Shown here: piece by piece, positions 22,016 to 32,830 of the stretch | Layout of the letters: the number at the start of each line of letters is the position of its first letter | Numbering within the stretch: the first letter of the stretch is position 1 | Assembly (NCBI GenBank): GCA_946811695.1 | Contig: OX328124.1 | Location: forward strand, 62,078,507 to 62,142,506 | DNA length: 64,000 bases | Direction: 5' to 3' | Source of the DNA: Gonocerus acuteangulatus | Taxonomy: Eukaryota; Arthropoda; Insecta; Hemiptera; Coreidae | The notes under the pieces: generated by a model | Database searches by the model: none | What the model was told of the DNA's origin: nothing | The model's input: the letters and a program-made list of their open reading frames with translations, nothing else | Position numbers and translations under genes: made by a program

Positions 22016-22691
22016 GAGAATAACTGTCTAAACTGAAATGGGGAATCTGAGAAGTGCTTTAAGGATGAAATGATGGTAACGTTGATTGACAGACATTGCA
22101 CTTAGGCATCATTAAATATTGAGTTTGGAGTGGCCCAAATCTATCAGAATGTAACTGGATCAGCAATATCAAACAACCTTACTAAGACAGCACAATCACT
22201 ATCAGAAATTAAATAATTTTTATGCGAAACTCCTGATTTATATGAAATTAGAAATGAAATAACGGTGATTGCTGTCGGCTGAATAAATAACGGAAGTAAG
22301 CAACTCTATATACAAAGTGAAAATAAAAAAAAAACAAAAATAAATAAAATGTATATAAAAACATTCAGTGAAATGAACACGACACAATTTAGTACACACA
22401 CAACCTTTGACAGTATCACCATCATCCTCAGTGCACCTGCCGCAAGAAAAACAAAATATATTATTACTTTCAGTAATTCGGTTTATGATTTTGTACCTTT
22501 TGTCAAAGATAAAGTTGCATACAGAACGAATATTGTATGTTTATAGCTTCGAACATGTTTTGTTCGTTTCATTCCATTGATAATGGTTATTACTTATTTT
22601 CCGTCAATAAGTTTAAAAGGTAAAAAAATACGTGGTACGAATTATTAAAAAATATGCTTTTAATAAATTATCTGTCTTCATGCAGAAATCT

Positions 22692-22692
<1 letters not shown>
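22016..22692. other. Non-coding stretch, nothing recognised
   Basis: AT-rich, with no motif or repeat recognised. Confidence 0.5.

Positions 22693-22764
<72 letters not shown>
22693..22764. repeat. Poly(T) tract of 72 nt
   Basis: An uninterrupted T-run. In the sense of the Musashi-family gene it is a poly(A) run. No retroposon body is recognisable on either side, so its origin is unclear. Confidence 0.9.
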
Positions 22765-22769
<5 letters not shown>

Positions 22770-22872
22770 GTTTGTGCAGAATTTTCTAGTATACCAATGA
22801 CTGATATATTTTGGATAATATTTTTTTTAAAAACATAAGGACATCGATGAGAATTTCTTAAACTTATTATTG

Positions 22873-23829
22873 TCTTAGTGCGGTTCCTCTCTCACTCTGT
22901 ATGGAGGAAAGACGCTTATGAGGTTGACCTTATGACGCAATCCGGAAGTGATGACTAGAAAATTTTACGTTTCAGAACTCGTTTTTACTCGTTTTATAGG
23001 TTCCATGACGCACGAAAGAGTATCAAACCATTTTAAATCGATGCTTTTAACCGTTTACGACAAAAATGGATACAAATACTTTTCCAACATAATTTTCAGT
23101 TTGGGTATTCACAAACGATTGATACAGTTGAAACTTGTTTCAGACATTCGTCATTCATCTAATCTAAGATACTTAAATTTTGGTTCCGCTTGAAGTTGCG
23201 GAAGTACTAGAAATAAAATATTTCATTAACAGGTATGAAAAGTTGTGGGATTTTCTTATATTTCCTAAAATATATCGAAAACGTTTGGAAATTCGTGTTA
23301 AGTGAAAAGTGACCATTCGACACCCAGGGTGTACGATGAATTTTCTCAACGAGCCCTGGGATGTGAAAATTCCTGCCACCGGTGAGGATCGAACCCACCA
23401 ACTCCCGCTTCTGAATCTAAGGCACTAGCCACTAGACCACGGGAGACTCCCTCAAAATTGTTACGTTTTCCTCTTATGAACGGGTTTTGCTCATTTGTAT
23501 CTGTTTACCTAGCGTTCTAATTGGTTGTTGTTGTTTTGTAAATTGCAACAGTAAAATTATTTTGGTAAAACAAGGCAAGAAAATGTGAAACAGTGTTATA
23601 GTGTTTTCAATAGCGAATGGTGTGACAGAGGATGGAGTAATTTCCGCTTATGATACTGTTAGTTTCCTGTTGTAGCGCCTTAAATCTTCCTTCTCTTTGT
23701 GATTTCATTTTATATGTTTCACGAAAGATCAAAACCTACCAATAACTGATTCTATTCCTTTACTAATGGCACTAGAGATATGAATGGAACCGCACTAGGA
23801 GGACGCAGTTCCTGCGAGTCGGACTTTAT
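22873..23829 (+). mobile_element. Family A element, copy B (with nested SINE)
   Basis: The subterminal repeat TTAGTGCGGTTCC (22875-22887) pairs with GGAACCGCACTAG (23786-23798), matching 12 of 13 bases. The hairpin GCAGTTCCTGC lies at 23805-23815, followed by GAGTCGGACTTTATTT. The terminal block GACGCAATCCGGAAGTG...ACGTTTCAGAAC is present. The interior is interrupted by an S2 SINE (23321-23452), and some family interior is missing to its right. This copy lacks the (TA)n tract. Confidence 0.65.
23321..23452 (-). mobile_element. tRNA-derived SINE, family S2, nested in Family A copy B
   Basis: On the minus strand the A-box region GTGGTCTAGTGGCTAG and the B box GGTTCGATCCT are followed by ACCGGTGGCAGGAATTTTC, as in the copy at 50429. 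It begins GAGTCTCCCGTGG near 23449. The surrounding sequence matches uninterrupted Family A copies up to GTGACCATTCG on the left. Confidence 0.7.
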
Positions 23830-24620
23830 TTTTTGTGACATTGCAGTGAATGTGGGGCCTAGTATCAAAACAATAAAATCTAAAAACAAACTGGATATCA
23901 GTAAAAGTTGTTAACATTTTCCGCAATCCTCCAGAATCAGGTGGCTCCCTCAGTCATTAGACACCCATATCTTTTACAAGTAATCATACACATTCCTTAT
24001 AAATTAATTGCCCCTCCTGAAGCGTAAAAGCATATAGTATGTTATCACTTTATTATCAGCACCCTCCCATTTATGAGGGAGACAAACAGTAAAGCGAGGG
24101 AATACTGAGGGGTTGTTGTGCTTGAAATACAGTGTTTAAAAACAGAAATAATGGTTGTGGGTTTAAGGGAAATGAGATTAAAGTGCTTTCTCATAGAGTA
24201 ATAGCAGGTAAGGAAGGCTGAGAACATTAAGCGGTGTATGGTAAACATTCATAGCACTCTGCATGAGCCGTACTTTCCAACGCTATTCATAAGCAGTCTA
24301 AAGTATCATCAAATAAATCAAAAAAATAATAGTGAATATGAGGTGAATTTAGTGTAATGTTTTAAATATTCATTTTAAAATACGAAAAGGAATTGGTACT
24401 CTTTTTTTTGGTCGATATTAATAGGAATTAGAACACTTTCCAATTCTAAGTAAGTCTAAGTTCTGTCAAAAATAAAATAGCAATGGTTTCAGGTGTTCTC
24501 GGTTCAAATTTACTGAATACACCTAGCATAATCAGCGATAGGCTTTATATTTATGTGCGTCAAAATGAATATACGGGAGGTTTATAAATTCATTTGACAT
24601 TTTATCATGCTTATTTATTA
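23830..24620. other. Non-coding stretch, nothing recognised
   Basis: AT-rich sequence without recognisable elements. Confidence 0.5.
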
Positions 24621-24996
24621 CTAGCTGTGCCCGCGTGCATAGTGACATAGGCCATTTTTGGATATATCTTTTGGTTTATTTTGGATTATAAACACCGTCA
24701 TACGCGTATTAAAAAAATCTTTTTAACAGTAATGTTTCTATATACAATATAATAGGCGTATAGCAATGGGGATCAAGCATACAGGCTGCTGTGATTGTTA
24801 AACGTTACAGTGCCACTAAGCTGACCCCTTAGGGATTGTTAAACCCTTGTGTATGTAGAGTGTCTGACAGAACGCACTCTTACAGAAAAGAAATCTTAAA
24901 ATCATTGTTTTGGGTACTATTGTGTTAATAAAGACCCCAATAATATTTTTTCTTATATATCTTCCATGTAGAGACCGCGATCCGTTAGAATTTAGA
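24621..24996 (-). mobile_element. Compact non-autonomous Helitron, 376 bp
   Basis: Read on the minus strand it starts TCTAAATTCTAACGG after an A (24997) and ends GCACGCGGGCACAGCTAG before a T. This fits the Helitron rule: 5' TC, 3' CTAG, insertion between A and T. The right two thirds share long identical pieces with 38398-38634 (TAGAGTGTCTGACAGA, ATCATTGTTTTGGGTACTAT). The 3' hairpin is weak. There is no coding capacity. Confidence 0.6.
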
Positions 24997-25083
24997 TAGA
25001 ATAATGGCAACTGGTAATGGCAACTTTGGAAGTGGAAAATGGGGGCAACATGGAATATTCAGAAAGGATCACATAACATAGTT

Positions 25084-26090
25084 TTAGGGTGCGTTTACAC
25101 TTGGATAGTTATTGCAGGATATTTATATCAGAGAGAAATTCTGACCAATGTAAGCCATGAACAATTTATGTCTGATATATATATTTCTATCACGAGATTT
25201 ATAAGTGTCGACAATTTTATACCGTCAGGTGTAAACACTAATTATAAAGTGAAGAATAAATTTATCTTGGCTACTAGATATATTGTCGACACTTCTATAC
25301 CAACCGTCTTAAACACTGATTATTTGCTAGTTGCAACAGAACTATTGGATTTACACAGGAGTTTAAACAGTTCGTCTACTTTTCTCTTGCAATATGGGGG
25401 GGGGGACACTTATTAAAAGTAGAAGTTATAGAACTTATCAATATGTACCAGAGCTGTGGGACGTTAAGCATATTACTTATAAAGATAAAATAAAAGAAAA
25501 CATAATGATTTAAGAGAAATGGCTGAAGCATTCAGTACAACTGCCAAAGAAATTTAAAAAGAAATTACAAGTAAAGAAACCAATTCAATTGTCAAAAATA
25601 TCAAGTGTACAGTTTCAAAACATAGTTCTTATTAATAAAATTTCTTTAAATAAAATAGTATTTCATCATGTACGAAAATACCTACTCACCGATGCTAAAA
25701 ATCGTAAAGCTGGAGCTAGTCATTCTGTTACACTAATAGCCTTTCTGAATTTTGTATCTTGCTTTGATATAAGAAAACCTATTTTACAAGGAAGCTTTTC
25801 GAAATCATCTCGTTTCATTCTTAAAAAATGAAGTTTGTTTTTTGACTTTCAAAAGTTTTTCGAGGTAAGTTTTTAAATATTTTTATTTCATAGTACAATT
25901 CTTATTGGAATTTTAAGCTTGATAAGGATGAGCAAATCCGAGGCCCTTACAAAAATTGTAGATATTTATGTCATGCTTGGTTTTTAGAAGAATTTGGTCG
26001 CGCATGTGTATTAAAATTAATTTTTCAAAATGGTGTGGCAGGTATTATGGAATACTCAGTATTTCAACTATTCCTTACAGGACCTTAATG
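25084..26090 (+). mobile_element. Decayed PIF/Harbinger-like element (tentative)
   Basis: GGGTGCGTTTACACTTGG at 25087 follows TTA, the target trinucleotide of PIF/Harbinger elements. The segment contains a broken MADF domain (25419-25557), and MADF or Myb-like proteins are the second gene of this superfamily. Two related blocks of about 45 bp (25203-25245 and 25283-25325, both containing GTCGAC and AAACACT) lie between. No matching right terminus and no DDE transposase were found, so the right boundary is arbitrary. Confidence 0.4.
25419..25557 (+). pseudogene. MADF-domain fragment with two frameshifts
   Basis: Three consecutive frames give pieces of one MADF domain: VEVIELINMYQ (from 25419), PELWDVKHITYKDK (from about 25448) and NKRKHNDLREMAEAFSTTAKEI, shown here as NKRKHNDL and REMAEAF, ending at a stop near 25553. 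LI.LY, LWD.K...Y and the following basic helix are the hallmark residues of MADF DNA-binding domains. The frame changes twice, so no protein can be made. The likely source is a transposon accessory gene, although a host MADF retrocopy cannot be excluded. Confidence 0.65.
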
Positions 26091-26327
26091 AATTATTTCT
26101 TACAACCCGACAAAATATAATGACCAAAAAAAAAGTTAAAAATGTTGTCTGGGACTACATTCTTACAACCTCGTGCTCATTTTTTCTGTGAGGTAAAAGC
26201 ATGAACAAAAGACTCAATCTGAGCCATCTCACTCATTTCAATCAAGAAATTAAAATAAACAAGAGAGAATGACTTCAAATAAAAGAAACAATTATTAATC
26301 ACATAAGTAGTATAAGGCTAAAAGTAC

Positions 26328-26463
26328 TTTTTAGCGCGGTTACTCCCTACCTCCATAGGGAGAACCCGCTTATGAGGTTGACCTCACGACGCAATCCAGA
26401 AGTGCCGACTAGAAACTTTCTCGTTTCAGACCCCATAGATCACGAAAATATATGTAGTTCAAA

Positions 26464-26559
<96 letters not shown>

Positions 26560-27803
26560 TATGTATGTATATATTTATATATATGCTTGTCTGTTCGCTC
26601 TATAGCAAGCTCAAAAATGGCCCGATTTTGATGAAATTTAGTACAAAAATCTGTCGTCTAATTTGAAAGGTCAAGTTCGTTAACCAGCACAATCCACATA
26701 CTGGAAGATAGCGATTCGCGCAAAAAAATCGTAACGCTTACGTTTTTGAGTTCATATGCTTGCAGGTACTTGTTTTATAGGTTTCTTAACATCGAAAAAC
26801 GAATGAAACCCTTTTTATGGCGATATCTGTAACCGTTTCTGAGAAAAGTGGAATCAATGTTTTTGTAAGTCATTATTTTTTTGTGGGTTCATAGAATCGC
26901 GGGATTCAATTGAAATATTTTCTACATCTTGGAAATTAATCCTAACTAAGATGTTTAAATTTTGGTTATATTTGGGGTTAAGGAAGTATGCGAAAAAATT
27001 ATTTTATTAATAGACATGAAAAGTTTTCGGATCTTCACACATTTGTCGTAAATATATCGATAACGGTAGGGAAATTTTGGTAAGTGGAAGGTGACCATTC
27101 GTATGCTTACTAAATTCTCTACAAAAAAGGTTCTGAAGCAATATTCGATGGGGCAACGTCAATCAGAGATATAAGCGCTTAAAACTTAAAAAGTGTTTGT
27201 TTTGTTGTTTTGAAGGGGTTTTTCTCTTTGTTTATCTCTCTTTTAAATTTATTGTTTTTTGTTTTCAATTGCATTTATCAGTAAAATTAGTATTGTAGTA
27301 AAATAAGCTAAGAAACGGTGAAAGGTATTGGTAATAAGTTTGGAGTGGCTGTGGTAATCGTGATGGCAGTGGCTAATCATGACGTAGTTTGTTTTGAATT
27401 CTCCTATCTATATAACCTTCCTCATGGCCTCCAACTGAAGTTATCGTTATTTCTTATTTTATAGAGAGATTTAACCCACGACAGAAAGGAATTTTATATG
27501 CCATGAAGCACATATTTACAGTTGATTGTAACAGTAAAACGAATTCGCTAGTAAAACAAGATACTTAAAATGACAACCAATTTTTGGTTGTTTAGAATAG
27601 ATCCTTCTCAGCATTAGTCGAAGAGTAAGTACGTTTTCAGTACATAATTGTATTGACTTATAAAGATTAAGAATTATCCACTTCTGTGTAAGTTGGCTAC
27701 TGTCAGTTTCCTGTGATTTGTGATGCTAAACTATTCCATTTCTTCGAGATGTACGTAACCGCGCTAAGATGAAGCAGTTCCTGCGAGTCGGACTTTTTTT
27801 TTT
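26328..27803 (+). mobile_element. Family A element, complete copy C
   Basis: This is the clearest full copy. The subterminal repeat TTAGCGCGGTTAC (26331-26343) pairs perfectly with GTAACCGCGCTAA (27755-27767). Beyond the latter come the hairpin GCAGTTCCTGC (27774-27784), GAGTCGGAC and a T-run. The interior order is: terminal block with GACGCAATCC, (TA)n (26470-26590), GAAATTTAGTACAAAAATC, GGTCAAGTTCGTTAACCAGC, GCGATATCTGTAACCG and an AT-rich part. The element is 1.48 kb with no coding frame. Confidence 0.7.
26470..26590. repeat. (TA)n internal to Family A copy C
   Basis: Interrupted TA repeat at the same internal position as in copies A and G. Confidence 0.9.
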
Positions 27804-27804
27804 T

Positions 27805-28299
27805 AAAAAAGCGAATTCATCAAAATAAAGAAATATGTTTCATTCTGACATATCTTCTGTAATGGACTGTATCTTATGGAACAATCTCCAAAGATCACCG
27901 AGCAGAAATTCGGATTCAATGTTTGAGCCGTTCTCCTATGGGCTCGCCAACACTGTTCCGGAGCAGACAAGTAATATCCATGAATTTTGTTAATATACCT
28001 AGTCAAAATCTTAAAACGTGGGTTTTTTGTTATCAATTATTATTTGTTATCACCTTTAACTCATTTTTCAATGATTTAAATTATCTATTCCATATCTCAG
28101 GACAATTTAGATTAACCTTTTTATTTTTAGCTATTTATGTTTAATAATTTATTTTTAATAACAGGCAAACGAATATGTTTTTAGTGAAGAAAGTACATTA
28201 AAACTGTTTAATGTATGTAGTCATGATGGTACTAAGGATTTATATTAAAAAATCAATACATTATTTGTATAAATGTAAATGGTATTCCATAACACCCTC

Positions 28300-28304
<5 letters not shown>
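27805..28304. other. Non-coding stretch, nothing recognised
   Basis: AT-rich; no gene or repeat seen. Confidence 0.5.

Positions 28305-28366
<62 letters not shown>
28305..28366. repeat. (TA)n microsatellite
   Basis: About 60 bp of TA. Confidence 0.95.
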
Positions 28367-28371
<5 letters not shown>

Positions 28372-29405
28372 GTAGATACCTGAAATTACATACCCCGTTT
28401 GTTCAAGTCAAATTCATTAAGACTAGACTGATCGAAAATTAATGTTTCACAAATTAGTATAAAAAACATCAAAATACTGGTGTGACGAGAATGCAGAGAG
28501 AAAAGCCTATTAATAATACAAGAGAAAGCAGACATTTCAGTTTAATCTGATTAAACTAACAACAAACACAGGCCAGGGCATGATGTTGAGGAGGCCCGGG
28601 CGTTGAGTGGAATAAGGTCTTTGCATATATTATGCAGATGTAGGGAAAGAAAGAATGCAGGATAAAAGAGGGAAATAGGCATATGTAAGCCCACAACATA
28701 AAAACATCTAAAATGTCGGTCCTATTGTGGCATAATGCTGTATAGCACATTAACCATCCTTAGGCAGTTCTTTCATTTCGGCCTCCCTGCAGATTATGTA
28801 GAGTATGATAGTTTTATGGATTTTTAATTTAATTTTTAATTAAGTTGATCGGCTTATGAGTGCAGGGTTTTAGAGTTTTCTGGGTCCCTCCCAATACTGG
28901 ACTATATGAGTGATACGTAATCAAGATTACATTGATACGTATGGGGATTACATGCTAGGAAAACGGGTTATGTTATTTGCAAGAGTATTCATCGGTATCC
29001 AGTAAATCATCCGTAAAACATTTAGCATTTGTAGACAACGTTACCAAAATTACAATTTTGCAAATCTTTCTCATAGATATTAAAATAAATAAAAAAAATA
29101 TTTTATATACAACTGCATGGACAATGAAGACCACATGTCAGTGCATTTTTTAATCAATACGCAGTGAAAAAAGTTAAACGAGCTTCAATATTATAGTAGG
29201 ACTAAATCATAATCATTGGTTAATATTGTGTAAACCTCTATTATCGGTTTGTGGCTCCTCGATATTAGACGGATAGAGAAATCTTTGCTCGGTTAAGTAC
29301 AGGTTTACTCAAATTGAAAAAAAAAAAATCCACGGAACATTCTTATAAGGCGATATAAGCAATTACTAAATGCAGACTTTTATCACCAGATCCTAAAACA
29401 TGATT
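28367..29405. other. Non-coding stretch, nothing recognised
   Basis: No gene or repeat recognised. Confidence 0.5.
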
Positions 29406-29450
<45 letters not shown>

Positions 29451-29491
29451 GCATATATATTTTTTTGTGTGTGTATATATATATATGTATA

Positions 29492-29522
<31 letters not shown>
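29406..29522. repeat. Compound (TG)n/(TA)n microsatellite
   Basis: Alternating TG and TA blocks, interrupted by TTTTTTGTG. Confidence 0.9.
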
Positions 29523-29523
<1 letters not shown>

Positions 29524-30174
29524 GTCGTATATGTGCGTGTCTTGCTTGAATAGGAGGCTTATGTTATACCAAGATAGAAATATTTTATTTGGAAGACTAT
29601 ACAATCTTATCAAGGATGTGGGCCACTATAAGAAGTCATGAAATAAGTAAGGTAAGATATAGAATATAGTAATGTGTACCAACAACTTCATTCAAAATGA
29701 ACTCACTAACAGGTATTAAGAAGCATTGTATGCCGGAAATATTATTAACAGAAGAGGTTATCTGCGGAAGTTGTATATATGTACTTTGTATAAGGGCTTA
29801 GAAATATTAGAAGAAAAAAAAAATGTGGCCGGCTACAATGCAGTGCAAGTAATAATACAAGATGAAATAAAACTGTGAGTTTAATCTTCTTTGTAATTCT
29901 GTAGCTGAAGAAACCCGAATCCGTAGCAGATCAAGAGAAGAAAAGTAGAAGGAAAGAAAGAGATAACGGTCTAGATGTTCATTATTCAAAAGCTGAAGGA
30001 AGATAACGCGTAGCCAGGTGGAGGTAAGTGGTATAAAAGTAGCAAATTAAATAGAGAAAAGAGTACAAGTTGGAGTATTAAAGCTGTTTGAATCGGATTC
30101 GAGCAAATCATAGCTGGCACAAATGGATTCAAGAAGAAAATTACATGTATTATGCAATGACTATTCGCACTTAC
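29523..30174 (-). other. Intron sequence downstream of the 42-nt exon
   Basis: It begins with the consensus donor GTAAGT (30174-30169, minus strand). No coding exon for the second RRM is recognisable here or further left, so this intron should continue beyond the window. Confidence 0.6.
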
Positions 30175-30216
30175 CTTGGGGTGTGCTCTCCGTGGGAATG
30201 CTACCTTCGGGTCGAT
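30175..30216 (-). CDS. Rbp6: Musashi-family RNA-binding protein (Rbp6/MSI type), 42-nt exon
   Basis: This exon encodes IDPKVAFPRRAHPK, the last strand of RRM1 and the start of the linker to RRM2. Musashi proteins bind UAG-containing motifs in mRNA 3' untranslated regions and control translation. On the minus strand the exon follows TTTTGCCCTGTTTCAG and is followed by a perfect GTAAGT donor. It is 42 nt, begins and ends on a codon boundary, and joins in frame to HELDGKK of the exon at 46234-46318. The residues VAFPRRAHPK fit vertebrate MSI1/2 and insect Rbp6, whereas fly Msi differs here as I recall it. I therefore prefer the Rbp6 name over msi, with some doubt about orthology. Confidence 0.88.
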
Positions 30217-30229
30217 CTGAAACAGGGCA

Positions 30230-31863
30230 AAAGCTCATTAAAAAATCAATGAGAAGGAAAATTAAATTATTTTCTAATAATTTCTAACAATGTAGTAGAC
30301 CTATGTTCTACAATATACTATATGTTCTACCAGTGAAAACTTAAGTAACTTGTTTCCATTGAAAAATATATATTACATGGATTTTTGATATTTGTAACTT
30401 AATTCAAGAAAGACACAAAAAAATCATTAATTTATGCAATTTATGTATATGCAAAGCATGGGAGATGCAGAATAAGCTGCTTGTCTATAGGGCCAATATA
30501 GTGAGGAAACAGAAAAAGATTAACTTTTCAAAGCCTACAGGCCATCAAAAACCGGTCAATCAAGTTTCTATGAATATTTGTTGGTTCATGATCCTCCGTC
30601 CAAAAAGCCCAACAGGAATTCTTTTCCAAAAACTCTGCATACATATAAACTATGAATTTTGAATAATCGTTTTTTTTTTTAAAAAAAGAATACGTTCTTT
30701 TTGGGCAAAAAGTGTTTTTGTATTTTTTCTCTTTTTTTCTACGTCGATACCTGTCCAGAAGTCATATTAAGTATAAGGTGACTATCCAAAAGCTTAGTTA
30801 GTGAATGAAACGATATCTGCTGGAGAAAATATTACAATAATTTGTTTGGAGGGCAATGAAGGCAATATACAATGAGTTTCTATTTCTAGCTTTCCTAATC
30901 ATATCAGAGATACCTATTTTATATGAAAACACAACGATTATGAAGTTCTTGTTATTCTGACTCATGTATGTATACTTCTGAGACAATTAGATGCGAATGT
31001 GAAGGAACGACCAGACAGAGAATAATCCATAAATTTCAAACCTTTATCCTTCTTTATTCAAGGGCTTTTCGAATCATAGCACATTATAGACAAAAGAGTA
31101 GGAATGAATTAATAATTATAAGGATTTATTTAGTAGGTGTGCACAATTAACGTTGTAGTAGCAAGTAACATTTGTGCCTTATTCTCTAACAGGCATTGTT
31201 GCCCGTTTGGTTAAGGCGTCTGAATGTAATGGAGAAAATTCCACTCTGGCCTTCTTTTTCGATGGATTACGAATAAAAATAAATATACAAAGTGAATTCC
31301 CAAATCATACTTTTTAATTCCACTCTACCGCGATTCTTTTTTTATTACTCCGAGAAGGAAAAATAAGCAAAGAATAAAAAAAAATAAAAAAAAAACAAAA
31401 AAAAAAACGTGAAAATGGATAAATACATTTTGTTTACCTGCAGTAGAGAAATATGTTTTGTTGTCGTACCTATCCCAGACAGGAGTAGGAAATCGACGTT
31501 GGGGGGCCCTGATATTAGGGAACAGCTGATAGCTGGGGGCCATATTTGTTTTCTCCTTTCTACCATCATGTTGACATTGTTATACAAAGTGGCGGGCGCC
31601 GCCTCCCGCTGGCCAGGCCTCGTTATTCTACCATCGTTTTTCGATATTTCCTCTCTAAGTGCTCCCATTCTCCTCTATTTAATAGCAGTCATTACTTGTT
31701 AAAACTTCTCTACCTAACTCGCTCTTTTCCCTCAAACTTACTTATTTTCAAGATGCTACGCCTCTTCTTATAAATAATGATCTCATTAATTACGCATTTA
31801 TTAGATTCTAACATTTTAAGAAATTATTGAGTTTCGAATCAAAATTATTTAATCTCGCAAATA
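30230..31863. other. Intronic stretch, nothing recognised
   Basis: AT-rich, with an A-rich patch at 31370-31405 and a GC-richer patch at 31490-31640. No element recognised. Confidence 0.5.
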
Positions 31864-32134
31864 AAAGTACGACACGCAGCAACTATGTCATCCTAGCACG
31901 TTTCCGTTCTTATCCCTAGAGATATTTTAAAAGGAATAGAAAATGTTATTACTAGTTTATTTTGATTTTTCGTGAAAAATTTAAAAATGTAATTAAACGT
32001 AAGATTTTAGGTGTCACAAAAGGAAACTGACACAGGTAAAGTTTATCCATCCGTCATTTTCAACGTTCATTCTAGGAAAACTCTTTTAAAAATACGTTTC
32101 TCATTTTCTTGCCATGTTTTACTGAAATACTTGC

Positions 32135-32173
<39 letters not shown>

Positions 32174-32830
32174 GCGCTAGCCACTAGACCACGGGAGACC
32201 CTTTTTACTGTTTAATAAAATTTAAAAATCAAAACAAACAATTAAAAATATGTGAGGTTAAAAAATAAAAGAGAAAAACACGTTCAAAAGAACGAACCGA
32301 TCTCTTTGGAATTTTAAACATAGATTTTTTCGAATGTGTTCATCCAAACGAAAATTACTTTAGAAAAGATTCTATGGATATCTAGAAAGCTTAAGAATGT
32401 TTATTGTCAAGTTATCACGATTTCCCAAACTTTTAGAGATATTTATGAATATAATATTTATTTATATGAAAATATAAGGAAATCATAAAACTGCTCGTGA
32501 GTGTCAATAAAATAATTGTGTCCTGAACTCCAAACGTAATCAAAATTTAAATGTGTCTGTTTGGAGAAATGTCCAACATCTGAAAAAACACATTTCTCAA
32601 AACGGCGTTACGCCTTGGTTAGAAAATCTATAAAAAGTGTACCTCGACACCTATAAACTAAAAACTGTAACTTCTACGATTGTTTTAGCGCGTATTTTGC
32701 CAAACAAACGGCAGCAGATTCTACTGGATAACGATTTTACCTTTTATATCTGATAGAGTATTTTTGTACCAAAGTTCAATCAAAATTGGATCATTTAATT
32801 ATTTTAAATTCTGGTTTACGTCATCGGGTT
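31864..32830 (-). mobile_element. Family A element, copy D (truncated, with nested insert)
   Basis: The hairpin end is recognisable (AAAGTACGACACGCAGCAAC, then CTAGCACGTTTCCGTTCTTA). The interior blocks ACTCCAAACGTAATCAAAAT, GCAGATTCTACTGGATAACG and CCAAAGTTCAATCAAAATTGG follow. The copy ends before the (TA)n and terminal block. It is interrupted by the poly(T)-linked tRNA-like insert at 32140-32203. Confidence 0.6.
32140..32203 (-). mobile_element. tRNA 5'-half-like retroposon with poly(A), nested in copy D
   Basis: On the minus strand, GGTCTCCCGTGGTCTAGTGG and CTAGCGCCTT (about 33 nt, the head of SINE S2) run straight into about 31 A residues. The B box and SINE body are absent. Other Family A copies read through this site uninterrupted (TTTTACTG). 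Here CTTTACT and CTTTTTACT flank the insert, a plausible target duplication. It may be an internally deleted S2 copy or a retroposed polyadenylated tRNA-like 5' half. Confidence 0.6.

Noticed and set aside
24621..25000. Intact TIR transposon spanning 24621-25000
   Set aside because: The ends are not inverted repeats of each other; they fit Helitron TC/CTAG ends instead.
25039..25416. 125-codon plus-strand frame
   Set aside because: It spans the presumed transposon terminus at 25087 and two repeat blocks, so it is probably a chance frame before the broken MADF domain.
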